From Nepenthes gracilis (Eukaryota > Streptophyta > Magnoliopsida > Caryophyllales > Nepenthaceae), in NCBI GenBank assembly GCA_033239525.1, contig BSYO01000023.1:12602158-12666157 (forward strand): 64,000 nt of DNA. Direction: 5' to 3'. Position 1 is the first letter of the stretch. Each line of letters starts with the position of its first letter. The notes below the pieces were generated by a model that was not told where the DNA came from, searched no databases, and saw nothing but the letters and a program-made list of their open reading frames with translations. The translations under genes were made by a program, and so were the position numbers. Shown here piece by piece: positions 1 through 12,400 of this stretch.

Positions 1-417
1 TTATTAAAAATATATAAATATAGATATGATATTATCATATGAAAATTTTAAGATGTGAAAAAAAAATTTAAAATATAAAAATTAAATAATTATGGCCAAT
101 CTATATGTCATGATCCATTAGTGGATTGATAAGTTCTCAGTTGAGGGAGATGTCCAAGTTGGGAAAACCGTGTGCTTGGATAATTTAATGTTTTACGTGC
201 ATTTTTTTCCCACTAACGGATAAGGCATAAATAATTATTTTAATTTTTTTTATATAATATTCATAAAATGCATAGATTAAATATGGATAAAGTGATCACT
301 ATCCTGATTCTTATGTCATGCTCTGGTTCGAGTTTGCAGCCAAACTTTATTAAAATCAAAGAGGAAAATTAACCGTAAAAGTCAAATAAAAATATCTGAT
401 GAATACAGTAATATATA
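1..417. other. AT-rich intergenic DNA
   Basis: I see no open frame, RNA gene or clear element border here. The stretch is AT-rich and runs into the LTR that appears to begin near 418. Confidence 0.5.
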
Positions 418-1199
418 TGTCAGTTCAGAACCTAATGCATAGAAAGAAGAAAAGCCCAATCAACAAAAATCTATTAAAAAACCCTCTGAACCCAAGAAAT
501 AAAAGGTATAGTGGTCAACTCAAGAGGTGCAACCCAAATCACCTAACATTGAAAGAGTATTAATGGATAATCAATAGATAATTTTAGATGGTTAAACACC
601 GATCCAACGGTCAGAAATCGTATAGTTTTACCATTAATTGAAGGCAATAGTTTCTTATACAATTAATACCCATCATAAATGCGGGACTGCAACACTTACG
701 CATTAATTCGAAGGTTTGCCAATTAAATTGTACCTTCCACTATAAATACAACCTCTCCCTCATCAAAGGAAGGGGACATTCGAACGAATATTTAGACAGA
801 CAAATATCTAAACTCGACAAATCACAAAAGTCAGCCTCTCTCACAAATGAGTGTAACACTTTTAAAACCACTTATCAAAATGAATGCATTATTTCTAAAA
901 CCACTCTCCCATCCAAACGTATCTTAAGGAGTACTGCCCAATAAATACACTCAATCACCATCTACTTCCATTCACGCATTTATTTTCTTATATCTTTATC
1001 TTCTATGTAAAAATATTACTGATTAGTATCAAATGATATATTGGGGAACGAGTCCCATATTTCTCTAACCACTTATTTGTTTGGTTGCGGTATATAGGAT
1101 CCAAATTTCGAGTAACGAAGATTAGACTCGTTACCAATCGAAAACTTTTATAAAGTGGCTCCCTAATTCGTTCAACAATTTGAATTTAGAGATGCATCA
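418..1199 (+). mobile_element. Solo LTR, Tat-like Ty3/gypsy family
   Basis: The 3' end (TTAGAGATGCATCA, ending at 1199) and the ~120 bp before it match the ends of the Tat-like LTRs at 47789-48586 and 56912-57715. Shared parts are the block around 'gtggctccctaattcg' and a TATA box in 'cactataaatacaacctc' near 740. No PBS-like leader follows, so this looks like a solo LTR. The 5' border is less sure: a TG at 418 gives 782 bp, close to the ~800 bp of the relatives, and leaves flanks ATATA and ATATT, a 4-of-5 target duplication. Confidence 0.6.
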
Positions 1200-1962
1200 A
1201 TATTAGTATTGAGTTCTGAAGTGTTATCGTATTTAATATATATTTTATCTAAATTATGAATTGATATTAATTATCTAAAAAAAAATTGAATCTAAATATA
1301 CTTTTTTTTTAAAAAAATGTCACATTAATCCTTCCATATCAAATCAGAATTTCTAAATTTAAGACATATCTTAAGTGGGAAGCTAGGTTTAGCCAGAGCA
1401 AAAGGGACGTTTATGTTCTTGAAAAAATGTTCAAGATATTGCTCGGGGGTCTCACTCATTTTATCTTAAATAGTAAAAAATTATATTAAATTATTTTTTA
1501 AAAACATTAAAATATACTATTTAATTAGTATAAATATTTGGTATATACAGTTCTATATATTGCATGATACTATAGTAGATGTCCGTATCTAAAACAATGT
1601 GAAGACAATTGAGTTTACATATTTTAGAAAGATAGTTCAATGTTAGTATTTGTAATGTGAATATCATAAATGTAGAGGTGTGATTTGATTTTATTTTCAA
1701 ATAGATATAGAGATTTGATTTTATTTGATTTAGATATTTGATTTGATTTCTTAATTTGATTTGATTTCTAAAATAGTATTGATATTATTTTATTTTTAAA
1801 TTGGATTTGATTTTGTTTCTACTTAGGAGATCTTCTATTTTTAATTTATGTTAATTTAAATTAGAAATTTTTTAATTTAATTATTTTTTCAAATTATCTT
1901 AAGAATATGATTCCTTATATAAGGATTCTAATTCTATTATTTGATTCAATGTTAATGAATTG
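1200..1962. other. AT-rich intergenic DNA
   Basis: No gene is seen. Most of the stretch is A+T tracts, including the GATTT-rich low-complexity segment listed separately. Confidence 0.5.
1678..1885 (+). repeat. Degenerate GATTT-rich simple repeat
   Basis: GATTT/GATTTGATTT words recur many times, mixed with TTTTATTT and AATTT words. It looks like a decayed pentanucleotide repeat and has no coding potential. Confidence 0.5.
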
Positions 1963-3346
1963 TGATGCTTACCTGGATCCGACTTCGAACGGATTCGGAT
2001 TTCTTCTAGATGGTTTGAACCGGCTCCGTTCACTGAGTACAAATCCTGCACACCACTAAACAAATGAGAGGTCAGCGTTAACGGCGGGATGTAATCCCAC
2101 TGATAACACTCCGACGCTCAAGTCAGTAAATCAGCCTTCAATGGAAGGAACTGAAAGTAAGAGAAAGCGATGAAGGAGGGGAATGGAGTGTCTTGTTCCA
2201 GATGTCAGAAAGACGCGAGTCCTTTCTCGTATCTGGATGGTGGGAAGGCAGAGAACGTGTGTAAGGACCCGTCCGTTGCCTTGGAGTTGGATTGTGTTTA
2301 AGTGTTTGAGAGTTTGGCTGCTGGGAACCAGAGCTTGTTTCTCAGAGCACTTAGGGTTTTCTCTGTCTCTGTCTTAGCTTGAAGAAAGAGTCTGAAAGCT
2401 TGTTTGGAAGCGTGAGTCAGAGTTCTCCAGAAAGCTTCAATGTCAGCAGGAATTAGAGCGTCTGTCAGAGTCTCAATTAGAGCGTGCCCTGGATGCTGGA
2501 TTCAGGGCCTCTTTTATGGCAAAGATGGTGATCTTCCTTCTTTGGAAGGAATCACCCTCATTGTGATCTGTCGCCGCCCTTCCTTCTTGAGGCTGATGCC
2601 TGTTGCCCAATTGTGGTGGATTGTTTCCTTATGAGACAGTCAACCACTTTCCAAGTTAGCTTCCTTCCTTACCGTTGAGGTTCTTTTCGTTGCAAGGAGT
2701 TGGAAGGATCTGGCGCCTTCCTTATTGAAGGGCGCCAATCATTGTATTCTCTTTAAGATCGTGGAATATCCTTGGAAGATCGTGGCTGGCTTTGTTATGA
2801 CTGACGGGCCTAAACGGGTCAGGCCGTTACTGTTAGAAAGCTTTTCGGGGCCCAATGTGTGAAACGTGGACGGTCAACGCCTGGGTTGACCGTCGGTGCT
2901 TGTGTTGGCCGCCCTTATGAAGGGCGTCGTCGTTGGCCTCCATTTGGGCTATGGGCCTGAGTGAGTCAGGTCCACTACTGTAAAAGGGCCTCGTTTGGGC
3001 CCAGCGTGTAGGGAGCTGACGGTCAACGTCTGTGTTGACCGTCAGCTTGTTGGCCGCCTTCATGGAGAACGAAGAGAGCGGCGGGCGGCCAACTGATGGG
3101 TTGTGGGCCTGAATAAAATAGGCTCATCATTATTGCAAAGCCTCTAAGGGCCCAACAAACTGGTCAATGTCGGGTTGACCGTTTGTGAGCAAGCCGGCCG
3201 CCTGGACGGTCAACGCCAACGTTGACCGTCCTTGGGCCTCTCAGTCCTGGGCCCATCTTCTTACTGGGCCGTTAGAAACGTTGACTGGCCTTAATGGGCT
3301 TCCGTTGACCTTTCTTTGGGCCAGCCCATTGTTGGTGTACCCATCA
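1963..3346 (-). mobile_element. Solo LTR (1384 bp) with perfect AATTG target duplication
   Basis: On the minus strand it begins TGATGGGTACACC and ends GGTAAGCATCA. The flanks are AATTG at 1958-1962 and AATTG at 3347-3351, a perfect 5-bp duplication. A second member, in the opposite orientation, is at 60820-62056. A TATA-like CATAAAAGAGG lies near 2515 on the minus strand. The U3 part (about 2860-3310) holds several palindromes of the form GGTCAAC...GTTGACC. The TGATG start and GCATCA end match the Tat-like LTRs elsewhere in the window, so I infer a Ty3/gypsy Tat-like family. There is no internal region, so this is a product of LTR-LTR recombination. Confidence 0.85.
2869..3230. promoter_or_regulatory. 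Cluster of four W-box-like palindromes in LTR U3
   Basis: Four inverted repeats built on GGTCAAC/GTTGACC lie at 2869-2894 (10-bp arms), 3015-3046 (13-bp perfect arms, 6-nt loop), 3155-3186 (imperfect, longer arms) and 3205-3230 (11-bp perfect arms, 4-nt loop). TTGACC is the core bound by plant WRKY factors, so each palindrome is a head-to-head pair of W-box-like sites. A role in transcription is an inference. Confidence 0.6.
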
Positions 3347-4422
3347 AATTGAATGAATTTAAGTGATTGTACTGTCTTTCTTCTCTCCCTCTTGATCTCC
3401 TCTTTTTTTGATCTCTACCTCTCTCTCTAATCTCCATTCTTCCTTTGTCTCTCTTCCTTCTGTTTTTCTTCCCCTCCCCTACTCTTATCCTTTTTCCTAT
3501 AACAAATTTGGGATTCGGAAAGGTTCCCCTTCCTTGTATTAAATTATGATTGTCATTTTTCTCTCTTGCTCCTTCTACTTCTCTTTCTCCTCTGATCTCT
3601 ACTTTTCTTTCCCTTGATTCTCATTCTATTTCCTCCTGTCTTAATTTCTTATTCTTTTCCTCTTCTATTTTTTCCTCCCCTGCATCAAATTTAATATCAG
3701 AGATTAATCCCATATAATCAAACACTATCAATGTCATTGCCAACTCCTATGATTCACGACTTTCAATCCTATTACCATCTCCAGCAACAATCTCATCATT
3801 GTGATTGCCCACCGCCACACCGCAACAAACAATTTAGTTCCTCTTCTAGCAAGTAAAGTCTAAGCAATTCTACCTTCTCTTTATATTGCAAAAAAAGAGT
3901 AATTTTTGTAAAGAGTACAGTTTCTATCAACAACAAAAAAATAAAAAAAATTATTGTTAAAAAAAAAGAGAGCTTTTGAAAAAACAGAGCTTTACTAGTT
4001 ATCCAAATCAAAAGAAACAAAATAGTACAAAAAAAAAGGAAAATCAAAGAGGTAGAAAAGTTCGATGTAGCCGTCGCAGCCGATGGAGTAGCTGCAGCCA
4101 AAGGCGAGACAAGACCTATAGCAGTGGCCATACTCACCGAAGATATCCTCCACATAGCCGCTGACCACTCCCCCATCACCATTTCAGTTGTCTCCAAGCC
4201 AAACCACACCCAAAATAACTATCTGCACCACCCAAAAACCTTAGTTGGCCCCCCACTCGACATCTAATCGACCACTCACTCGAAACCCAACGCCCAAGCT
4301 TCACCACCATCAACTACATTAAACCCTACCGGACACCCAAGTCGAAACCCAACCAAACCCTATACGCCCCAGTAACATTGCTTCAAAACAAAAAACTTCA
4401 AATCTCAAAGAGAGAGAGAAAG
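3347..4422. other. Intergenic DNA with pyrimidine-rich block
   Basis: From about 3375 to 3690 the plus strand is mostly C and T (TCTCT, CTTCT and TTCCT words). From 4042 to 4260 one plus-strand frame is open (reading KIKEVEKFDVAVAADGVAAA near its start). It ends in a stop, has no clear start, and I do not recognise it. It may be a gene scrap or chance. Nothing else is supported. Confidence 0.35.
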
Positions 4423-4641
4423 TCACGAATCGAGTTGTTCCGATTCCTCTCCATCTTCATCTTCTACATCTCCGTCCTCGCCTGTGCCTTCATCTTCTTT
4501 ATCTTCATATTTATCATCTTGTTTACCTTCGTTTTCATCTTCCTCTTCGTTGTCACCCTCATTGCTGTCATTGTCACAGTCACTGTCACCTTCACTATAG
4601 TCACAGTCGCTATCATTGAGTGAGTACCCTTCGTCGCTGTG
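4423..4641 (-). pseudogene. Short Asp/Glu-rich reading frame, unrecognised
   Basis: A minus-strand frame open between an upstream TAG (4642-4644) and a TGA (4423-4425) would code 72 residues very rich in Asp, Glu, Ser and Asn (starting HSDEGYSLNDSDCDYSEG). The hydrophobic plus-strand frame over the same bases is only its complement. There is no in-frame ATG near the start. A chromovirus-like LTR was inserted 11 bp upstream, at 4655. It could be the tail of an acidic-domain exon cut off by that insertion, or a decayed GAN trinucleotide repeat. I do not recognise the protein. Confidence 0.25.
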
Positions 4642-4654
4642 CTACTTGACAGAG

Positions 4655-7334
4655 TGTGATGTACCGGTTTCCAAACATAATAATTTTGGATAATTAAGTT
4701 AATATAATTAAGATTAGATTTAATATGCGTGAAAAATTAAGTTTTGGGATCGAGGGACGAGTCGGCAGGGGTTGGCCCGCTGGTTGCCTAAGGTTGCGCA
4801 ACGGCACCGGTTCCAGTGGACCAGTGCCCTAGATTGCTTTAGGCGCATGCGTTTTCCTCGGCCATTTTTGCTGATTCCAAAAGAAATAAGAGAAAGAGAG
4901 AGGGAAGAGGAAGAGAGAGAAGGTGGAGAATGAGGCTCCCGAATCCGAATCCGTCCGAGAACTAGCTAAAAGGTGATAGATTGGGACGAGTCAAGTGCAC
5001 TCATATTTTCTTATTTCGTTTTCATGCATTTTTATTCCATTTTTTTCAAATATTCTCGTTTCGATACCCAAATGAATTTATATTTTGTATAGCTCATAAC
5101 CTAAACATGATAATATATTAAAATCATATCCGAATATCAAGTTTTGAGTGGTATATCGCTCTCCGAAAACCCTAACTCCTGTGCAGTACTATTCACCCCG
5201 CCCGGGCCCTTTTTTACCCACAAATTTTTAGAATTTTTACATAATTTGATATTAAAATATCATTACTCATGTCTAGTATAAGTTAATTTATCGATTGGAT
5301 ATCCGATTTGGTAATTTTAGGTGAAAACCCATTCGTCGGAACCCAAGGGTACATTCGGACTACGTTTGATCAATTATATTGGATTTAAAGCATAAATTGG
5401 CCTTAGATGATCGATACCTAGGGCATGGGCAAGTGATTGTGTGAATCTTATGCCCAAATTTATAATTTTGACCCATTTCCGGATAGGGAACCCCAAAAAC
5501 GCGGTCTAAAAAAATTAACTGATTAAATTGAGATTTATGGATGAACTGGCTCAAAGATGCTATTACCTGCACTATGAATAAGCTAATTTATCAATTGAGT
5601 ATTCGAATTGGTAGTTTTATAGATTTTTATACTCTTCGGAACCATAACCCATGTCTCTCCTTCAATCTTATCCGAAATAATCATAATTATGCATGATTCT
5701 AGTTTTGAAAATTATGATACATGAAAGCACATAGGAATTGATCATCCGAAAGCTCCAGATACATGATAGGTTCGCTATGGTAAAAATTTTCTAATTGTTC
5801 TAATTATATGATGAATTATACACGTCTTACAAACACAATGTTTCGAATGCTCTAAAAAAATTATGTCATGAATCGTTTACGAAAGAATTAACTATCGAAG
5901 GCTTTAAAAATTTTGTCTAGCATGACCAAAAGGGGATTTCATAATCCTTCTAAATTGTAAGAAATATTATGTATGAATTATAAAAATGTGAGAATCTAAG
6001 CTCACGTGGTATGAACTACGAACACGTGAGGACCAAAGCTCACAAGAAAATATAAAAATCTGTATTGAAATATGCTTATGGAAAAAGGAAACCTAATGAT
6101 GAAGGAAATTTTGTAATTAAATGAGGGACCTATGAACTGTTATTTGGAACAATGAATTACGAATACAAATATGAATATGAATATGAATATAAATACGAAT
6201 GCGAAACGTTTTCCAACAGAGTGGAATGAAGGAATTATGTATTTAAGAGCAGAATTTTCTAAAGAAATAAGAAACTTGGACCAAGGATTAGGGATAATAA
6301 ACTTTAATATGCCATAATATCACGGTAAAAATCAATGATTACTCTGACCGTATATCTTAACCGTGTTTAGCGGGTGATATTCTTCGGCATACCTTAGTAT
6401 ATTATAGTGGAAGGTCGTTGTCTGTATGGATGCCGTTTGCAGTAATGGATTATGGCCCCATCTATAGGGTTTATACGTAGACGGCTTGCCTCTGGGTCAA
6501 GAATAGGAGGAAACGGACTTTTGATTGTGTAGGTGCACACAATCCAGACAACGATCGACTGCTCATTTAGTCAGCAAGGTCTATTGGCACCGGTCCCTCA
6601 ACGAAATAAGTTTTCAACAATAAACGGATAATTTAGGAAATGACAAGAAAATGAACCAAAGAAATATGAAACGAATCATAAAAGAATTTTCTTCTAAAAT
6701 TATGAATTAAATCTCACATGTACATTTGTCTTTCATATATGCATTATTCTATTTCGAATATGAAATTGTGCATGTCTTCAATACATATATTGTGTGCTTG
6801 CTGAGCCTTTAGCTCACTTTTGCTACTTTCCTTACTTCCAGATTAGCACAGGCTTATACCTGATCGGGTAGGATAGAGAATTAGAAGTTAGAGAAGTTTG
6901 AAATTTTGAAGGATAGTTTGAAGACTTAGTTTTGTGATTTCATACTTTTGGAGCCCTTGTATTATTTTGATGATCATATTTAATGGCAATGATAATATTG
7001 TACATATAGTTAGCTTCTATTGTACTCGTTGGATCTAATTGCTTCCGTAGGTTCATATGGTTTAGAAATGTACCTAGTGGCATCTTATTTGAACCGACAT
7101 TATACAAGAGTTATGACGTCGGTGTCACGTGTTGTAAATTGTGGTAGATTTTGGTTCCAATGTGGTTATTGTATTTGTCTGGATGTTGTAGTTTGTATCG
7201 GTTGGAGTTGATTTGAATGAAATTTTAGCTGTATTGGGGTTGTATAATTGATGTGCAGGTTTTGTATTTTGGCCAATATCTGTATTGTAGAGAAAATTTC
7301 GTTGGATTTTCAACAGAAAATACTGGACGTCACA
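4655..7334 (+). mobile_element. Solo LTR, chromovirus-like Ty3/gypsy (2.7 kb)
   Basis: The block begins TGTGATGTACC and ends GGACGTCACA, so its tips form the inverted repeat TGTGAT/GTCACA common in long chromovirus (Tekay/Del type) LTRs. Flanks are CAGAG (4650-4654) and AAGAG (7335-7339), a target duplication with one mismatch. Near 6795-6825 the plus strand has the 'gctgagcctttagctcac' palindrome-like motif I associate with this LTR class. No gag, pol or PBS follows, so it is a solo LTR. A short GAATAT hexamer repeat is at about 6160-6203. The short open frames inside carry no domain I recognise. Confidence 0.65.
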
Positions 7335-8153
7335 AAGAGAGCATGCATTGAAGCACCCAATTGCTACGAGGGGGAACCGCGTCCCCTGGTGCATGCATGT
7401 GGGCTGTAAGGCATAAGAGAGAAGGAAAAAAAAGAAAAAAATAGGGCAAAAAAAAACAAACCAAAAAAAAGAAAGATAAAAATAAGAAAAAAAACAAAGA
7501 GAACAAAAAAACAAAAAAGAGAGAAAGAGCAAAAAAAAAAAAGAAAAGAAAAACAACGAACAAAATCTAGACAGTAGAAAATTCTCATTTCTAGGCAGTC
7601 TTATACAAGTAGGTCAAATCATTTTGAGGTGTATTAGTTCCATTTTATTTTAGGTAACATATTTTTATTTTTTAATAGTATTTACTTTGATTTGTGTGTA
7701 CCATTTTATTATTAATAACCAAAAAAACACACAAAAAAAACCTTCCTTCATTTTATATCTCATAACTACCTTCATAATGAGTACAATCACACTGTAATTG
7801 ATTCTTTCTTTCTTATTTTAATAGATTAGTACTATCTATTTGCATGATTTGAACCATACAAAGTCTTACAAAAAAATTGGACTGTATTAATTGCTTATTG
7901 ATCTCAATTCCATTAGTCTTATTGGTGTTGCATATATTTACGAAGTTGACGCATTATTTTCTATCATACCTCTAACCTAATTATGGATTCTAACCAATTT
8001 GAAACTCTAAATCAACAGCTAGCTCAATTAATTTTCAATCAATAACAATTATAAAACTGCATAATTGCCATTCAAACTTTATAAATTTCTACTACTCGTC
8101 AGATAAATTTGGATCTCGCAAATTGAGTTACCACTTTATAAATAGGATCTCAT
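7335..8153. other. Intergenic DNA with purine-rich block
   Basis: About 7418-7580 is almost pure A with scattered G (AAAGAAAAA words), which produces overlapping Phe-rich shadow frames on the minus strand. The remainder is AT-rich. No gene is supported. Confidence 0.5.
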
Positions 8154-8510
8154 TCAACGGATGTTAAAAACTCTGACGCATCCCATGATAAAACTCATCG
8201 ACGAAGACAATACTATCATTACGAATGAGAATAATAGAAAACCAACATCTAGGGAAGGAGAATTAGATTGAAGGTCTTGAAAGAATTTGAAGTCGATATC
8301 ACAATTGCTCAATTGGCGGATGATTCGGAAGAGGCTACGGAAGGAGGGAGAGTTCGACAACAACAAAATTATTGAGTTGGTTGTTTTTTTGAGCTCTCAT
8401 GTCTTTGGTTCTGCTGGTGTCTGCTAGTATTGATGGTAAGTGATTACTACACAATTGAAGAGGCTAGTTCTGGCAGCGAGGTGAAGGAGGAACGACGGTG
8501 ACGTTAGCAT
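8154..8510 (-). pseudogene. PPR gene N-terminal fragment, copy 1
   Basis: From an ATG at 8510 the minus strand reads MLTSPSFLLHLAARTSLFNC, a Ser/Leu/Arg-rich N-terminus like an organelle transit peptide. It is soon stopped. Another frame then continues (8366 downward) as FRSLFRIIRQLSNCDIDFKF with LQSNSPSLDVGFL, the pattern found ahead of the first repeats in plant PPR proteins. The match to 20160-20789 is close, but this copy ends earlier. In-frame stops and frameshifts make it a pseudogene. It points the same way as PANB, beyond its 3' end, and belongs to the duplicated block. Confidence 0.6.
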
Positions 8511-9440
8511 TTTGCAGCGGAAATCAGCTAGAATAGTTCTGGATATCTTGATGGTGTTAATGGCATGCTCATCTTCGTAGTAGGAAGAGCATGACGGGTC
8601 TCTGATTTGATCTGGAATGCGAGATTATATTATATAGGAGTAACCATATCATTTTATGTAAATGTTGAAAGGACAGCTACCAAAATATGTAGTTAATCCA
8701 TATCTCATAATAGGTTAATAGCAATAAGTATAGAATTTCCAACACTAACTAAATAGCATAAAAATAACATCATCTCTTAACGTCTATGTGACAAGAAGAT
8801 ATGAATCAATAATAGATCGAAATATCAATAAATATATATCTATATTAGGCATCCAAAACTAACATTTCTAGATAACAATACAATATAATTATATGTTGTT
8901 ATATCAATGATATATTGTAATGTATCTGCCGATAGATCGATATTTGGCTGATATATCGATTGATTTTTTTTTTATCAGCTTACGATTTTTAAATTTTTTT
9001 TCAAAATTATCTGACATGTATAATACTGATACCAATATTTTCATTCATAACAGACCTAGTTATTGCTAGGGTGTGAGTTTCCTGCTGCAGCTCAAAATGA
9101 CAAGAAAAAGGGTGAAGAAAAAAACCCCATCCCTACTTGAACTTTCAGGAAATAAGAACATGAAAACCTCCTCCTTGCAAGAGCTTCGTTCATGGGGTTA
9201 CTGTAAGTAGCATTTTACCAATTGATCAAGGGAGATATTCCAATTGATCCGTGCTCAATATCTCCCTAGACGGTTATATGCAGCTGCCAGTGCTATTATT
9301 AACAAAAAAAAAAAAACGCAGCTACAACAGCTACTATTCATTTATTCCACCTCTTTTTTTCATCTAGAGAGACACCAGTTACATAAAGCTGATGAAATCC
9401 AGAAGAGACGTCGCAACGAGTTTAAAAACAGAAAGGGATT
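8511..9440. other. Spacer between PPR fragment and PANB 3' end
   Basis: No gene is seen. The same spacer occurs at 23272-24184, which shows it belongs to the duplicated block. About 8860-9050 is rich in ATATCGAT-type words that fold back on themselves. The last few hundred bases (about 9060-9440) probably include the PANB 3' untranslated region. Confidence 0.5.
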
Positions 9441-12400
9441 TTAGTCATCACCACCATTAGGCGGTACAACTTTGGCCATCTTCTCAGCTGCTTCAGCAGC
9501 TGCAGATGCTGCCTTGTCAAAACCCAACTGTCTCAACTCATTTAAGAAACCGGCAACATCAGAAGCACTGATTTCATACGGGCTGTGGGAAGGGCCCGGG
9601 AATAAACTGTTTGTCACTTCCTCCTTGTACTCTGAGAGAGCTTTGTTAATGGCCTCTCCTATTCGGCCAAACTGCTTGCAGAACTTAGGGGTAACCTGCA
9701 AGTCGCAGATCAAAATGCCACTCTTAGCCATTACTTTTTCAAAGGGCATAAAAAACAGAATTGAAATGTGGTTATAAGTTTCACCTTTGCATGATGCGGG
9801 TGCTGCATCATACCCAGTAGATCATGGTAAACAAGCACCTGCATCGACCAAATAATTGTCTTTGGTCAAATTGATAGCTCATGGTGGAAGGGATTCGAGC
9901 AAAGAACTCCTGTTTGCAAATTTCAGGGCTTTACCAAATCTTACAATTCACTTTTACATTAATAGTCAATATGAAAATGAATTGTGATTCAAGTTTGTTG
10001 ACAAGAAAAGGACAAATGTTACACAACAACTTGAAAATTGATACGAAATCAAATCCACTTTTGTATATTTGCCAAGCTACAAATAAGTGCTTCTTGAAGT
10101 ACAGCAATGTCAACCATGGGGTAGGATAATCTTATAATACAAGGGCAGATGACTGGTAAAGTTGTTAAACTTAGTATACTTGCAGTGATTTAGTGGATTA
10201 AAGTGCAGAGCAAGCATGAAAATATATATCCAAAAAGTTCGTCCAAAAGAGGCAGCTTAATGCACAAGGTTTCAAAATTGTGAGATCTTGGGAGGGATAT
10301 ATGCACGCAGTTTTATTCTAATGTTACAGAGAGGCTCATACATCATTTTTTAAAATACTAAAACATTGGTCTAAAATGAAAATTGGTCTATCCGGGTTTC
10401 GTGATGTCAGAGCCTATTGAATTGGGCTGTATTTTTAAAAATTAGTCTATAAACGAAAATCTACTGTGGATGAGGTATGACTCTAAATGACAAAGTGACG
10501 GATATAAAAATAATAAATAAATAACAAAAGAAACTGCAATTTAATGAAGGATAAGGCAGTAGGCTGGGCGGCAACAGGATAGATCTATATGACTTTGAGT
10601 GAATATTAAAATATAATAAATCAATCGACTTCCATTTTTCTTAGGATGTTGCCTTGGATCGAATATGGAGAACATTCATATTCAACCCTGCATTAGTAAG
10701 ACACATGGCTCTGTGGATATATATCAGCGCACTGGTGTTAAGAAGATAGAAATACAGCCCTAATTCCTTGTAACCATGGATGAAAATATCAATTTTATTG
10801 AAAGTATTAATCGCGGTCATATTAATAATTAATATATTGAATAACACATGTTAATATCATATATAATGAAAGAAAAAAGAAGATTCTGAGAATTGGAAGC
10901 TAACAGAAAAATATCAGCCCAAATGTTGGCCAAATATTAGATATATCGACTGATATTTTAAATATTTATTAATATATCATGATATATTATCAATACGATA
11001 ACATTTTATAATATTGTTGTCGATCAGGAAATATTGTCTTTGAGCCCCGATATCGATACATATTAACCGAGATTTTTATCTATCCTGGTAACTAATCCCT
11101 CATTACAACCCAGTGTTAAGTATGTCCTTCTATATGGACATCAAGGGCCACTAGAAGACACATAAAAATATAAAATCCCTTCACCCCGTGATTTTGCATT
11201 GTGATCTACACACTCCGCTCAAAATACTTTGAGGATCATATTTTCCCTAATAAACACTGCTGGACATTCCATGTGATCGCCAAGACAAGAAAAGGTAGAA
11301 AAAGAAAGGATAGCCCAATGGATGAATCTCCCGCAACGCATGAGGTCTAGGAAGGGTCAAACCATTTTAGATCTTAAATGTAATTTTACAGCTCGAACCC
11401 ATGGCCACCTGGTCACTTGGCGATTAGCTCTACGTTCAGCTAAGGCTCCCCTCCGAGAGAAGATAAGGATAAGATTAAACAAACCTGTCCACTACAGAAA
11501 GGTCCAGCACCGATACCGATCGTAGGGACCCTCAGTGCAGATGTTGCTGCTGCAGCTACAGGTGCAGGGACACATTCTAAAACAACAGAGAAACATCCAG
11601 CTTCTTGCAATGCAACAGCAGTCTCCACCACCTATTAAAAAAAAAACAATCAAATTCAACCTCAATAAAATTCAAACACATACACACCCACACAAAAAGA
11701 TATAATCATAGCAAATAATGGAAAGGGAAGATGGTCTGGGACCTTAATGGCACTAGCAACATTTTTTCCTTGAGGCCTAAATCCTCCAAGAACACTAATA
11801 GCTTGTGGAGTAAGACCAACATGCCCCATCACTGCAATTCCTGCCTCAACAATTGCTTTTGCCGCAGTTATCCTAGATGGTGCTCCTCCTTCCAATTTAA
11901 TTGCATCCATTCCGCCCTCTTTCAAAATCCTTACAGCTGTATCAACTGCCTGCTAATAATTGCCACTGTCACACAACTAACCATCACGTGTTTTATAACT
12001 GAATTTACTCAACGTTCGGATTAATTTTGCAATCATAAAAAAAAAAGACACTCCATCAAGCAATTAGAGAGCAATAAGGAAGACAATTTTTTTTTTACAA
12101 CGATAAGAAAATGTTTAAGCTTTTGCATCCCTTTAAGCATCCAGACTTTGACAATAATAAGTGGTCAATATCTGGTTTTAGTTACACTCAATGTTATTCC
12201 AACTATTCATTTTACATAAAGCAACGGTTCTTAGATAGAGCTATATGACATGGCAACTCGGGTATGACTCTCCAAATAAAAGGAAAAATGTGCAACTATT
12301 TGAATGCATTTATGTCAAACTATGTTACTTGACTCAAGTTTGAGTGTATATCTCGAGTTGTTTGGCATCTTGAGTTGTTTCACATTGCCATTTTACAAAA

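Noticed and set aside
3796..4209. Minus-strand 137-codon frame with hydrophobic runs, looking like a membrane protein
   Set aside because: The hydrophobic part is a reading of A-rich plus-strand DNA (Phe/Leu/Ile from TTT/CTT/ATT). There is no family pattern and no support from the other copy of the region.
4378..4623. Plus-strand 81-codon Phe/Ile/Val-rich frame
   Set aside because: It is the complement of the acidic GAN-rich minus-strand frame and has no signal of its own.
7125..7588. Three overlapping minus-strand Phe-rich frames
   Set aside because: They come from the A/G-rich low-complexity tract at about 7418-7580.
9472..9777. Plus-strand 101-codon frame over PANB exon 5
   Set aside because: It is antisense to a conserved exon; the PANB motifs are on the minus strand.
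11391..11445. Possible tRNA gene from box A/B-like signals
   Set aside because: No cloverleaf with an acceptor stem forms, and the downstream part matches an Au-like SINE body, so it was called a SINE.
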